DNA from: Armatimonas sp043757465
GTDB taxonomy: Bacteria; Armatimonadota; Armatimonadia; Armatimonadales; Armatimonadaceae
NCBI RefSeq assembly: GCF_043757465.1
Contig: NZ_JAYVPL010000075.1
Location: 76,158-140,157 of the forward strand
Length of the DNA stretch: 64,000 nucleotides
Direction of reading: 5' to 3'
Shown piece after piece: positions 1 through 8,244 of this stretch (position 1 is the first letter of the stretch; every line of letters starts with the position of its first letter). Below the pieces are notes generated by a model. It was given only the letters and a program-made list of their open reading frames with translations. It made no database searches and was not told the DNA's origin. Made by a program: the position numbers and the translations under genes.

Positions 1-1
1 G

Positions 2-739
2 CTACACTTTCAGCAGGTCTTTGAGATTGTGCGGCGTATGGGCTACGCAAAAATCGCCGATGTCAGCATCCATATTAGTTTTGGGAAAGTCAGCCCGCCC
101 AACGGCGGACGCTTCTCCATGCGCGAGGGCAATGTCGTCTTTCTGAATGATGTGCTGGACGAAGCCGTGGAGCGTGCCGAGGCCAAGATGCGGGCAAGTA
201 TCGCCGACGGACGCTCGGAGATTACCGAGGCGGAGATTCTGGAGGTCTCGGAGATGCTGGGCGTGGGCGCGGTGATCTACGCCGATCTCTTTCAGGGGCC
301 GGATCGAAATATCACCTTCGACTGGGACAAGATGCTGGCAGATCAAGGCAACACGGCGATGTATCTCCAGTACGCCTACGCCCGCTGCCAGAGCATTCTA
401 AGGAAATCTGCCTCACCCCTGCCCCGGGTACCCTCTGGGTGCGGCTTCGCGAAGGGGGATGTATTGGTGCATCCGGCGGAGCAGGCCGTGCTCAAGCAGC
501 TTGCCCGAATGCCGCACGCGGTTCGGGAGGCGGGCGACAAGTACCTGCCCGCGACGGTTGCCGACTGGACTTACCAGCTCGCCAAGGCATTCTCGACATT
601 CTACGACCAGTGCCCGGTGCTGAAAGACGATGTCCCTGAGGAGAATAAGCTTGCTCGGCTGGCGCTGGTGGGCGCGACGGCACAGGGCCTGAGGAACGGG
701 CTGGCGCTCCTGGGGATTCGCGCCCCCGAGCGGGTGTGA
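2..739 (+). CDS. argS: Arginyl-tRNA synthetase, C-terminal part (5' end outside window)
   Basis: The reading frame is open from the first bases of the window, so the gene starts upstream; 245 residues are visible. It charges tRNA-Arg with arginine in the cytoplasm. The visible part starts in the catalytic domain with the class I lysine-loop region in a degenerate form (FSMREGNVVFL, where the family usually has KMSTR-x-G). It continues with the family segment VGAVIYADL...ITFDWDKML and GNTAMYLQYAYAR. From about residue 150 it is the DALR-type anticodon-binding domain, with FYDQCPVL and a final GLALLGIRAPERV that matches the usual ArgS C-terminus. Nothing looks broken. The next gene is convergent, with only about 20 bases between the stop codons. 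Identification is firm from the C-terminal pattern. Confidence 0.93.
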   Translation, partial: LHFQQVFEIVRRMGYAKIADVSIHISFGKVSPPNGGRFSMREGNVVFLNDVLDEAVERAEAKMRASIADGRSEITEAEILEVSEMLGVGAVIYADLFQGPDRNITFDWDKMLADQGNTAMYLQYAYARCQSILRKSASPLPRVPSGCGFAKGDVLVHPAEQAVLKQLARMPHAVREAGDKYLPATVADWTYQLAKAFSTFYDQCPVLKDDVPEENKLARLALVGATAQGLRNGLALLGIRAPERV

Positions 740-761
740 AAGGCACCTCGTCCGTTCGGTC

Positions 762-1724
762 TTATCCTCCTCGGAACCGTCCGGAGCTACCGACGAGGGG
801 GAGTGTCACCGGGGTGAGGGTCGGCTGGTTGTAGAGCCGTCTGCGTCCGTGGTAGATTGTCAGGCCCTTGTCACCGTCCTCGTAGGTGTCGGTTGGGTGC
901 GCCGGGTCATCCCACACAATGGTCGTGTTGTGGAAGCCCTGGAGACAGAAGCTGGAGAGCCCCAGAAAGTTATCGGGTGTGAGGGTGAGCACCTCGCCCG
1001 TGAAACTCGCTCCCACCAGCCGCTCACGGATGAGTGCATCCCACGCCGGGCAGTCATCGCGCGGCGCATCGAAGTTAGCATCATCAAAACTTGCACGTGG
1101 GTCGGTTCCCTTGCTGGTTGGTGCGATCCCGCGCCAACGCAGTGCCTGGCTGTGGGCGAACAGCCGGGTCAGCCACGGGTCGGGGCAGTCAAAGAGAAGC
1201 GTATTGCTTGCGCACCAGCGCTCGAAGTACTGCACATGCACGGCTGCAGGGCGGCTCTCAAAGAACCAGCGCGTGGCATTTTTAAACGCCTCCTCTTGCG
1301 TGGTCGCCACCGACAGCGTAAAGTTGCGCGCAATGCAGGCATCCGCGGGCAAGTGGATCAGGAGATCATCGAGTGGCGGCATGCAGCGGTGCACCCAGCC
1401 CGCCTCGCTCGGCCCGTTTTTGTGGCTCCAGCGGGGCGCAAGCTCGACAAAGACCGTGTCCGAAGAGGGGTTTCTGATAAGTAGTGAAGCGACCTGTGTG
1501 CCATCCTGCGCCACGAAACTATCCTGCACGAGCTGTAGTTCTGAAAACTCCGCACGCCCGTAGAGGCTACTATGGCTAGGCCGCCAGTGCCCGTCGGCAG
1601 GGAGCAGGGGCTCGTGATTATCGGTAATAATGTCCAACGTGAGTGTGTCTGCACCCCACTTGTCCCGGCGGAGGGGGCGGCGCAGAAGGTCATCGAGGCC
1701 GAAGTAGCGGGGATCAAGAATCAT
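762..1724 (-). CDS. Hypothetical protein resembling the N-terminal part of a six-hairpin glycosidase
   Basis: A 320-residue soluble protein without a signal peptide. I do not recognise the family with certainty. Residues 1-150 are beta-rich and recall the N-terminal sandwich of alpha-L-rhamnosidase or glucoamylase-type enzymes. The stretch FDCPDPWLTRLFAHSQALRW resembles the linker that leads into an (alpha/alpha)6 barrel. The barrel itself is absent, so this is either a stand-alone sandwich protein or a shortened enzyme. The start at 1724 is supported by a TAAAAT box exactly 6 bases upstream (1731-1736), the leaderless arrangement seen at several genes here. It is divergent from cdaA and convergent with argS. 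A carbohydrate-related role is only inference. Confidence 0.6.
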   Translation of the reverse strand: MILDPRYFGLDDLLRRPLRRDKWGADTLTLDIITDNHEPLLPADGHWRPSHSSLYGRAEFSELQLVQDSFVAQDGTQVASLLIRNPSSDTVFVELAPRWSHKNGPSEAGWVHRCMPPLDDLLIHLPADACIARNFTLSVATTQEEAFKNATRWFFESRPAAVHVQYFERWCASNTLLFDCPDPWLTRLFAHSQALRWRGIAPTSKGTDPRASFDDANFDAPRDDCPAWDALIRERLVGASFTGEVLTLTPDNFLGLSSFCLQGFHNTTIVWDDPAHPTDTYEDGDKGLTIYHGRRRLYNQPTLTPVTLPLVGSSGRFRGG

Positions 1725-1730
1725 GAACCC

Positions 1731-1736
1731 ATTTTA
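1731..1736 (-). promoter_or_regulatory. -10 box of leaderless promoter (gene 762-1724)
   Basis: TAAAAT on the minus strand, six bases before the ATG at 1724. Transcription would begin at or next to the start codon. No Shine-Dalgarno sequence is present. Confidence 0.55.
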
Positions 1737-1774
1737 CCTGCTAGGGACGAAGCAAAATGGAGGCGACCGTCGGG

Positions 1775-1780
1775 TATACT
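1775..1780 (+). promoter_or_regulatory. -10 box upstream of cdaA
   Basis: TATACT lies 12 bases before the ATG at 1793, within the context GGGTATACTGG that recurs before other genes here. It implies a very short leader for the cdaA-cdaR-glmM operon and argues against the earlier in-frame ATG at 1757, which lies upstream of this box. Confidence 0.5.
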
Positions 1781-1792
1781 GGTAGCTGTCCC

Positions 1793-2653
1793 ATGTCTGC
1801 CTTGTTTGCCAGCTTACGCTCCATTGACTTCAAATCGCTCGCACTGGCCGCTCTGGATATAGTCGTTGTTGCCTATATTCTCTACCGGCTGATCCTGCTG
1901 GCCAAGGGCCGTCGTGCCTGGCAGATTCTTATTGGGATCGGGGTCTTCTTTCTCTTGCTGCTGCTCTCCGACTGGCTGGAGCTTGTCACCCTCAACTGGC
2001 TTCTGCGCTCGGTGACGCCGTTAGGGCCGGTTGCTATTGTGATCTTGCTGTATCCGGAGCTGCGCGAGGTATTAGAGCGTCTGGGGCGCTTAGACTTCTG
2101 GGGAGCGCCGCTGAGTGCTGCACGTCAGGAGAATATCACCGAGACCGTTGAAGCGATTGTGACTGCCGCGACTCTGCTCTCGGCGCGCAAGACCGGAGTG
2201 CTGATTGTTCTGGCGCGGGAAACGGGCCTCGACGATGTGATTGCGACGGGCACGGTACTGGATGCGGGAGTTACCCCTGAGCTTTTGACGACGATCTTTT
2301 ACTCAGGGACGGCCCTTCACGATGGTGCGGTGATCTTGCGTAATGGGCGTATTGTCGCGGCAGGCTGCACGCTTCCGCTCTCAGATGCGCCCAATATTGC
2401 CACCAATGTCCACATGCGCCACCGTGCTGCCATGGGAGTCTCGGAGAACTCGGATGCCGTGGTCGTGATTGTCTCTGAGGAAACGGGGACAATCTCTCTG
2501 TCCATTGGGGGTAAGCTGGACCGGGGGCTTAAGCCAGAGCTCCTGCGGGAGAAGCTCTTGACAGCGTTTGGGAAAGGTGTCAAAAAAGCGCTACCGCGCC
2601 TCAGCCTGACGCGACGGGTAAAAGAAATAGACAAGGAGACGTCCGCGCTATGA
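1793..2653 (+). CDS. cdaA: Diadenylate cyclase CdaA
   Basis: Makes the second messenger cyclic di-AMP from two ATP at the inner membrane. The N-terminal 75 or so residues contain three hydrophobic helices. The DAC (DisA_N) domain follows, with the two signature motifs: LHDGAVIL (DGA, Asp177) and MRHRAAMGVSE (RHR, Arg209). Length (286 residues) is normal for CdaA. I place the start at 1793 because a TATACT box at 1775-1780 sits between it and an alternative ATG at 1757. The stop overlaps the next ATG (ATGA). Order cdaA-cdaR-glmM is the classic arrangement that links c-di-AMP to cell-wall precursor supply. Confidence 0.95.
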   Translation: MSALFASLRSIDFKSLALAALDIVVVAYILYRLILLAKGRRAWQILIGIGVFFLLLLLSDWLELVTLNWLLRSVTPLGPVAIVILLYPELREVLERLGRLDFWGAPLSAARQENITETVEAIVTAATLLSARKTGVLIVLARETGLDDVIATGTVLDAGVTPELLTTIFYSGTALHDGAVILRNGRIVAAGCTLPLSDAPNIATNVHMRHRAAMGVSENSDAVVVIVSEETGTISLSIGGKLDRGLKPELLREKLLTAFGKGVKKALPRLSLTRRVKEIDKETSAL

Positions 2654-3615
2654 TGGCCTTTCTTCGCCGCAACTGGGAGTACAAGCTCCTCTCGTTGGTT
2701 CTGTCCGTCTTGCTCTATTTTATAGCCAGCACGCAGCGAAACCGCAGCCTGAGTAGCACCCAAAGTGTCAAGCCTGAAGTGGTTGGACTTCCTCTGGAGC
2801 TGGTAGTCAAGACCTCGCCGTCCCCGGGGCAAGTGACACTCACCGGGCCGCCTGAGGAGCTGGATCGGGTGCGTAAGGAAGGCATTAAGGTTACCGTGAG
2901 TGCCGTGGGCGCACGTGCTGGTAAGAATTTCTTGCCCGTTACCTATGTTCTGCCCCGTGAGGCGCGGGGGCGCGTCGCACTGGAGGCACCGCCCACTTTA
3001 GAGGTGGAATTGGAAGCACGGCTAACACGAAGTATTCCGGTGCGGGTGCTCTTCCAAAACCAGCCCCCCCCCGGTTTTGAGTACGCCCCACCCTCGTCCC
3101 TACCTGTCAAAGTGGAAGCGTCGGGGCCTGCCTCTGAAGTCGCACGGGTGGATCGGGTCGTGGCGCTGCTGGATAATACAGACTCGGGCGAAGCGCTCAG
3201 CCGTGAAGTCTCGGTCGTGGCCCAGGATACCAACCAGCAGGTCGTTTCCAGCGTGACCCTACAGCCTACCCAGGTGCGGGCATCTTTAACACTCCGGCAA
3301 GCTCCTGCAACCAAAACTCTTGTGCTTTCGGGGGGATTTTCTGGTGAGCCTGCCCCGGGGACACACTTAACAGCCTACACGTTCACTCCCAGCACCGTGG
3401 TCGTGCGTGGGGAACCTGCACTGTTAAGCGGGCTTTCGTCACTGAAGGTTCCCGTGAGCGTCGCGGGGCTGGCAAAAAATGAGACGCGCCGGATTGTCCT
3501 GACACCCCCGGTGGGCATTAGCCTGTTAGGGCAGCGCACGGCACAGCTAACCCTCACGGTGGACGCGTCTCCCGTCGCCTCCCCGACACCTACACCAAAA
3601 CCAGCGGGGGACTAG
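2650..3615 (+). CDS. cdaR: CdaR, YbbR-domain regulator of CdaA
   Basis: A 321-residue membrane-anchored protein: one hydrophobic helix near residues 8-25 (LLSLVLSVLLYFIAS), then an extracytoplasmic series of YbbR repeats. Recognisable YbbR features are the xVxVSG/xLTGPP-type strands (QVTLTGPPEEL, PVKVEASGPASEV, TVVVRGEPALL) in three or four copies, and a Pro/Thr-rich tail. In Firmicutes CdaR binds CdaA and modulates c-di-AMP synthesis; the same is inferred here from the operon. It overlaps cdaA by four bases, which suggests translational coupling. Confidence 0.9.
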   Translation: MMAFLRRNWEYKLLSLVLSVLLYFIASTQRNRSLSSTQSVKPEVVGLPLELVVKTSPSPGQVTLTGPPEELDRVRKEGIKVTVSAVGARAGKNFLPVTYVLPREARGRVALEAPPTLEVELEARLTRSIPVRVLFQNQPPPGFEYAPPSSLPVKVEASGPASEVARVDRVVALLDNTDSGEALSREVSVVAQDTNQQVVSSVTLQPTQVRASLTLRQAPATKTLVLSGGFSGEPAPGTHLTAYTFTPSTVVVRGEPALLSGLSSLKVPVSVAGLAKNETRRIVLTPPVGISLLGQRTAQLTLTVDASPVASPTPTPKPAGD

Positions 3616-3622
3616 GATAACG

Positions 3623-4930
3623 ATGGCACTGAAGTTTGGAACGGACGGCGTTCGTGGGATCGCAAACACGGAGCTCACCCCCGAGTTCGCACTGGCGCTC
3701 GGACGGGCAGCGGCGCAGGCTCTGGGGGGGGGACGCTTTGTGATTGGACGAGATCCCCGCCGCTCGGGTGACTTACTGGAGGCGGCACTGACTGCTGGGC
3801 TACTCTCCCAGGGAGCCGACGTGCTCTCGCTAGGGGTTGTGCCCACTCCCGGAGTCTCGTTTGTGACGCGCACAACGGGAGCGAGCGCTGGAGTCGTGAT
3901 TTCGGCATCGCACAACCCCATGCAGGACAATGGAATCAAGTTCTTCGGTTCCGATGGCAAGAAGCTCCCCGATGCTACGGAGTCTACGATTCAAGGCGCT
4001 CTCACCAATGATTTTGACCGACCCACAGGCTCTGGAGTTGGGCGACTCACTCACAATAGTGATCCTATTGCGGCCTACGCTGACTTTCTGATCGGCACGC
4101 TCGGCGAGACAACGCTCGCGGGCCTAAAGCTGGTGATAGACGGTGCCAATGGCGCGGCAAGCTATCTCGCAAAGCCCTTGCTGGAGCGTCTCGGTGCCGA
4201 AGTTATCGCGATGCACTGCGAGCCCGACGGGGTGAACATCAATGCGCACTGCGGCTCGACACACCCGGAAGCGTTAGCCGCACGCACCAAGTCCGAGAAC
4301 GCCGATGCGGGCTTGGCCTTCGATGGTGATGCCGATCGGGTGATTCTCGCGGATCGCTATGGGCGCATCTTCGACGGCGATAGAATTCTTTTGACCGGCG
4401 CACTCTGGTGGAAACTTGACAGTGTGGTCGGAACTGTGATGAGCAACATGGGCCTGGAGCTAGCGTTGCAAACGGCGCAGGTGCGGCTGGAGCGCGCCAA
4501 TGTCGGAGATCGCTACGTCGCGGAACTATTAGATCAAACGCGCGCACGGCTTGGCGGCGAACAGTCGGGCCATATACTTTTTCCTGAAATTTCTCCCGCA
4601 GGCGATGGCCTGCTCACGGCGCTCCAGATCTTAAAAATAGTGAAAGACTCCGGGCGCGATCTTTCGGTATGGTACGACAACATGACCACACTGCCGCAAA
4701 AGCTCATCAATGTCGTCGTGAAAGAGCGCGACGGCTGGGAGAGCGACTCGGCTATCTCCGCTGCAATTACCACCACCGCGAAAGCTCTCGAAGGTCGTGG
4801 CCGCCTGCTCGTGCGTGCATCAGGCACCGAAAAATTAATTCGGGTTATGGCCGAAGCCCCCACCGAGGCCGAGGTCGCGGCTGTCTGCGAGCAGGTCGCG
4901 AGCGTCATCCGCGAGGTTCGTGGTGCATGA
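3623..4930 (+). CDS. glmM: Phosphoglucosamine mutase
   Basis: Interconverts glucosamine-6-phosphate and glucosamine-1-phosphate on the way to UDP-GlcNAc for peptidoglycan. At 435 residues it has the usual length. It opens with the typical KFGTDGVRGIAN. The phosphoserine loop is SASHNPMQDNGIKFFG (Ser96), the metal-binding loop is FDGDADRVILAD, and the sugar-binding GGEQSGH and phosphate-binding RASGTEKLIRVMAE motifs follow. All catalytic residues are present. In other bacteria c-di-AMP proteins bind and inhibit GlmM, which fits its place in this operon. The last 11 bases overlap the downstream recombinase gene. Confidence 0.97.
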   Translation: MALKFGTDGVRGIANTELTPEFALALGRAAAQALGGGRFVIGRDPRRSGDLLEAALTAGLLSQGADVLSLGVVPTPGVSFVTRTTGASAGVVISASHNPMQDNGIKFFGSDGKKLPDATESTIQGALTNDFDRPTGSGVGRLTHNSDPIAAYADFLIGTLGETTLAGLKLVIDGANGAASYLAKPLLERLGAEVIAMHCEPDGVNINAHCGSTHPEALAARTKSENADAGLAFDGDADRVILADRYGRIFDGDRILLTGALWWKLDSVVGTVMSNMGLELALQTAQVRLERANVGDRYVAELLDQTRARLGGEQSGHILFPEISPAGDGLLTALQILKIVKDSGRDLSVWYDNMTTLPQKLINVVVKERDGWESDSAISAAITTTAKALEGRGRLLVRASGTEKLIRVMAEAPTEAEVAAVCEQVASVIREVRGA

Positions 4931-5831
4931 TGTCGCGCCGATAAACCGGGGCGATTTATTAGCCCTCTTTCTTGAAAGCCATAGCCCCACCACAATGGCG
5001 GCGTACCGGCGTGACTTAGAAGACTTCGCCGCGTTCTGTGAAAGCCCAACAGAACTTGCCATTGCGGAATTACTGACACTCTCGGCAGGTGAGGCGAACC
5101 GGCGGGCGCTGGCCTACCGAACGCATCTGCGGCAACGGAAACTCTCCCCGGCTACGATCAACCGGCGACTCGCTGCGCTGCGCTCGCTGAGTAAGCTCGC
5201 ACGGCTCCTTGGGCAGACGGTGTGGGTGCTGGAAGTGACCAATCTCGCCAGCGAGGCGTATCGGGATACCCGTGGCCCCGGCAGAGAAAATGTCCAGAAG
5301 ATGCTGGCGCTCGCCGAGCAGAGCCCACGGGATCACGCGATTCTGCGCCTCCTCTATGACTTAGGACTGCGCCGGGCGGAAGTCTGCTCGCTGGACGTCG
5401 CTGATTTCGAGACCACGCGGCTCTGGGTTTTGGGCAAAGGACGGCTGGAGCGCAGCCCACTGGAACTGCCCCTTCCCACGCGCCAGGCGCTCACGGACTG
5501 GCTGGCGGTGCGCGGAGACGAGCCCGGCGCACTCTTCATCAATCACGATCGAAGCCACAAAGGCGACGGGCGGCTCTCGGGGCGCAGCATCCATCGCATT
5601 GTCGCCAAGTACGCCGCGCCACTGGGAGTCTCAGCGCGGCCCCATGGTCTGCGTCATACCGCGATCACGGAGGCGTGTAAAGCAGCAACAGCGGCAGGCA
5701 TTGGGATTGAGGAAGTCCTAGACTTTTCCCGCCATAAAAGCCTTGCCGTCCTCATGCGCTATCGTGACCGGGAGCGCAACGTGCAAGGGACACTGGCGGC
5801 GCTGGTTGCCGCGCCGCCAGGAACAGACTAG
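4920..5831 (+). CDS. Tyrosine recombinase (XerC/XerD-like)
   Basis: A 303-residue site-specific recombinase. The N-terminal SAM-like core-binding domain (SPTTMAAYRRDLEDFAAFC) is followed by a catalytic domain with the expected residues: Arg151/152 in LGLRRAEVCSLDV, Lys in the VLGKG beta-hairpin, H-x-L-R-H at 242-246 (HGLRHTAITE), RH at 271-272, and the nucleophile Tyr281 in LMRYRD. The start is GTG at 4920, inside the end of glmM, so it appears to belong to that operon. Length and domain order fit chromosome-dimer resolvases, but I cannot tell whether it is XerC, XerD or an orphan integrase. No att-like repeat was seen nearby. Confidence 0.88.
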   Translation: MVHDVAPINRGDLLALFLESHSPTTMAAYRRDLEDFAAFCESPTELAIAELLTLSAGEANRRALAYRTHLRQRKLSPATINRRLAALRSLSKLARLLGQTVWVLEVTNLASEAYRDTRGPGRENVQKMLALAEQSPRDHAILRLLYDLGLRRAEVCSLDVADFETTRLWVLGKGRLERSPLELPLPTRQALTDWLAVRGDEPGALFINHDRSHKGDGRLSGRSIHRIVAKYAAPLGVSARPHGLRHTAITEACKAATAAGIGIEEVLDFSRHKSLAVLMRYRDRERNVQGTLAALVAAPPGTD

Positions 5832-5839
5832 ACGCTCAC

Positions 5840-7405
5840 TCACTCGTTTTTCAGATACTCATCTACAGTACGCACGCCCATCTCTTCGCCTCGGTTATAC
5901 GCTTCAAGTGCGGTGAGAAGCGCTCGCGCTGTGTCGAGGCTGGTAAGGCAGGGCACGGAGCGCTCGACACTGGCGCGCCGAATCAGTGCGCCCTCTTGCT
6001 CGATCCGTCGGTCTTTGCTAATCGTGTTGATGAGTAGCCCGATCTCGCCGCTGTAGATCAGGTCAATTAAATCGGGCTTGCCCTCGCTGATCTTATTGAC
6101 GGGCGTCGCTGCGACACCGCTCTTGGCAAGATACTTCGCGGTGCCTGCCGTGGCGTAGATCTGAAAGCCCTGTGCCACGAAGTCTTTGAGGAGCGGTAGC
6201 GCTTCGGCTTTATCGGTATCGGCGAGGGTGGCGAGAACGGCTTTCTTCAGCGGCAGGTTGATGCCACTGGCAACGAGCGCTTTGAAAAGCGCACGGGGAT
6301 AGTCTAAGTCTTGACCCAAAATCTCTCCTGTGGACTTCATCTCGGGGCCGAGGGTGTTGTCCACCCCGACCAGCTTCTGGAACGAGAAGACAGGCGCTTT
6401 GACCGCCGGGTTCGCCTTCTCCGGAAAGAGCCCGTTCTCGTAGCCCTGACTCTCTAGGCTCTTGCCTAAAATACACTGCGTGGCGGCTTTGACCATGGAG
6501 ATGCCAGTGATCTTTGAGAGATACGGCACCGTGCGGCTGGAGCGCGGGTTCACCTCAATCACGTAGGGAATCTCACCCTCGCAGACGAACTGAATGTTCA
6601 TTAGGCCGACCACGTTCATTGCCTTGGCGAGCTTAATGGCATACTCGGCGATAAGATCTTTTGTTTTCTGCGAGACGGTCTGGGGCGGGTAGACAGCCAT
6701 TGAGTCGCCGGAGTGGACGCCTGCGCGCTCGATGTGCTCCATGATCCCGGGTAAGAGGCAGCGCACGCCGTCGGAGATGCAGTCCACCTCCAGCTCTTTT
6801 CCCACAATATAGCGGTCCACCAGAATCGGGGCCTTGGGCGAGACATCCACGGCGTAGAGCATGTAGCGGGTAAGCTCCTCGTCGCTCTGAACGATCTCCA
6901 TCGCGCGGCCACCGAGAACGTAGCTCGGACGCACTAGGCACGGATACCCAATCTCCCGCGCCACTTCCAGCGCCGCCTCGGCACTCACCACGGCGCGGCC
7001 CTCGGGCTTGGGAATCTCAAGCTTGCGCAGAAGCTTTTCAAACTGCTCACGGTCTTCCGCCAGATCAATGGAGTCCGCCGACGAACCGAGTATCGTCACG
7101 CCCGCCTCGACCAGTGGCCGTGCCAGGTTAATGGCCGTCTGCCCCCCAAACTGGACAATTACGCCCTCAATGGGAGCCTCGCGGTCAATCACATTGAGAA
7201 CATCTTCCGTGGTCAGGGGCTCAAAATAAAGCTTATCGGAGGTGTCGAAATCCGTGGAGACCGTCTCTGGGTTGTTGTTGAGAACAATAGCCTCGTAGCC
7301 CGCCTCACGCAGCGCCCAGACACAGTGAACCGTGCAGTAGTCAAACTCAATACCTTGACCGATGCGGATCGGACCCGACCCCAAAACAAGAATCTTTTTC
7401 TTCAT
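5840..7405 (-). CDS. carB: Carbamoyl-phosphate synthase large subunit, C-terminal half only
   Basis: The 521 residues match the second half of the usual protein of about 1,070 residues. It opens with KKKILVLGSGPIRIGQGIEF, characteristic of the second ATP-grasp repeat. It carries the LRPSYVLGGRAM loop (here VRPSYVLGGRAM) and VIEVNPRSSRTVPYLSK, and ends with the MGS-like allosteric domain (IYATAGTAKYL...INTISKDRR). This half phosphorylates carbamate and contains the regulatory domain. The start at 7405 has a GAGG ribosome-binding site nine bases upstream; earlier in-frame codons would enter the neighbouring gene. No N-terminal half is present in the window, so the large subunit is split into two genes, as known in Aquifex and some methanogens. 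Confidence 0.9.
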   Translation of the reverse strand: MKKKILVLGSGPIRIGQGIEFDYCTVHCVWALREAGYEAIVLNNNPETVSTDFDTSDKLYFEPLTTEDVLNVIDREAPIEGVIVQFGGQTAINLARPLVEAGVTILGSSADSIDLAEDREQFEKLLRKLEIPKPEGRAVVSAEAALEVAREIGYPCLVRPSYVLGGRAMEIVQSDEELTRYMLYAVDVSPKAPILVDRYIVGKELEVDCISDGVRCLLPGIMEHIERAGVHSGDSMAVYPPQTVSQKTKDLIAEYAIKLAKAMNVVGLMNIQFVCEGEIPYVIEVNPRSSRTVPYLSKITGISMVKAATQCILGKSLESQGYENGLFPEKANPAVKAPVFSFQKLVGVDNTLGPEMKSTGEILGQDLDYPRALFKALVASGINLPLKKAVLATLADTDKAEALPLLKDFVAQGFQIYATAGTAKYLAKSGVAATPVNKISEGKPDLIDLIYSGEIGLLINTISKDRRIEQEGALIRRASVERSVPCLTSLDTARALLTALEAYNRGEEMGVRTVDEYLKNE

Positions 7406-7473
7406 GCAGACCTCAAAAAATCGGCCCGCCTCGCTGCTAGCCCCGCGAACCCTGACATTGTACCGCATTAAAC

Positions 7474-8112
7474 TTAGGGCTGGATCCAGAGGAGCATGAT
7501 GTCGCGCCATTCTCCCGCCCACTTCAGGCGCTTGGCTTCCGTCCAGATCGTCCAGCCGTCGGCCTCGCGTTTCTCCAGAAACTCCAGGGCGGCGGGGCGT
7601 AGGGGATCGGCGAGCAGAATTTTATCGCCGAGCTTTGGAAGAAGTGCAGTGAGCTGGGAGTGAAGAGAGCGCTCGTAGAGAATGTCCGCGCCGATAACCA
7701 GATCAAAGCCGACAAGCTCCTCGGGCCAGTCACGCCAGTCTCCCTTGCGGACAGTGAGGTTGGTGATGCCGTTGAGCGCGGCGTTGCTGCGGCAGAGTGC
7801 CAGGCAGTCTGGGTGGTAGTCGGTCTGCACTACCTGTGCGGCCCCCAAATGGGCAGCGACCAGGCCAACAAAGCCCACACCCGCTCCGATCTCAAGAACG
7901 CGCTTGTCTTTCACGAGCGCCGGTTCGAGCGCCAGGCGACTCACCAGCGCCTCCGCCGCCGCCCAGAGCTGCATGCCAAAGGGGAAGTTCACTAGGTCCT
8001 CGTTGGTGTGCACACCCTCCATGAGCGCGTCTAGATCCGTCACGCTGCTAATCTCCCAGCGGCGACCTGCTGCCTGGAGAGTTTGAGGGACAAGTGGATA
8101 GCGATCGAGCAT
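7474..8112 (-). CDS. Class I SAM-dependent methyltransferase (Methyltransf_16/METTL21-like)
   Basis: A 212-residue cytosolic enzyme. The SAM-binding motif I is VLEIGAGVGFVGLVAAHLGA and motif post-I is VVQTDYHPDCLALCRSNAAL; the acidic FDLVIGADILYE of motif IV follows. This pattern is typical of the nicotinamide N-methyltransferase-like / lysine methyltransferase group. The substrate cannot be predicted. It ends 68 bases upstream of the carB start on the same strand and may be cotranscribed. TGCTCG near its start carries no obvious Shine-Dalgarno sequence. Confidence 0.82.
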   Translation of the reverse strand: MLDRYPLVPQTLQAAGRRWEISSVTDLDALMEGVHTNEDLVNFPFGMQLWAAAEALVSRLALEPALVKDKRVLEIGAGVGFVGLVAAHLGAAQVVQTDYHPDCLALCRSNAALNGITNLTVRKGDWRDWPEELVGFDLVIGADILYERSLHSQLTALLPKLGDKILLADPLRPAALEFLEKREADGWTIWTEAKRLKWAGEWRDIMLLWIQP

Positions 8113-8163
8113 AGTCTAGTGAATGTGTTCCCTGGCACCGAAAATGCAGGAGAGAGTCCTGCA

Positions 8164-8244
8164 ATGCGAGATACCTACGATGTTATTTTGGCTGTGGTCG
8201 TCGCCCTCGGGCTGGGGGTCTTCTGGGGCATGCCGCTGGGCTAG
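8164..8244 (+). CDS. Possible 26-residue single-pass membrane peptide
   Basis: A short ORF in the divergent gap between the methyltransferase and the phosphohexomutase. It begins MRDTYDV and then has about 17 hydrophobic residues (VILAVVVALGLGVFWGM), enough for one membrane helix. An AGGAGAG ribosome-binding sequence lies about nine bases before the ATG. Its stop codon region overlaps the stop of the convergent phosphohexomutase gene. Too short for similarity arguments; the call rests on the Shine-Dalgarno sequence plus hydrophobicity. Confidence 0.4.
   Translation: MRDTYDVILAVVVALGLGVFWGMPLG

Noticed and set aside
849..1484. Plus-strand frame of 211 codons opposite the glycosidase-like gene
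   Set aside because: Its product has no recognisable pattern, while the minus strand frame has a promoter-like box at the right place and protein-like composition.
1757..1792. Upstream start for CdaA
   Set aside because: It would place the start upstream of the TATACT box, and the extra residues do not look like CdaA.
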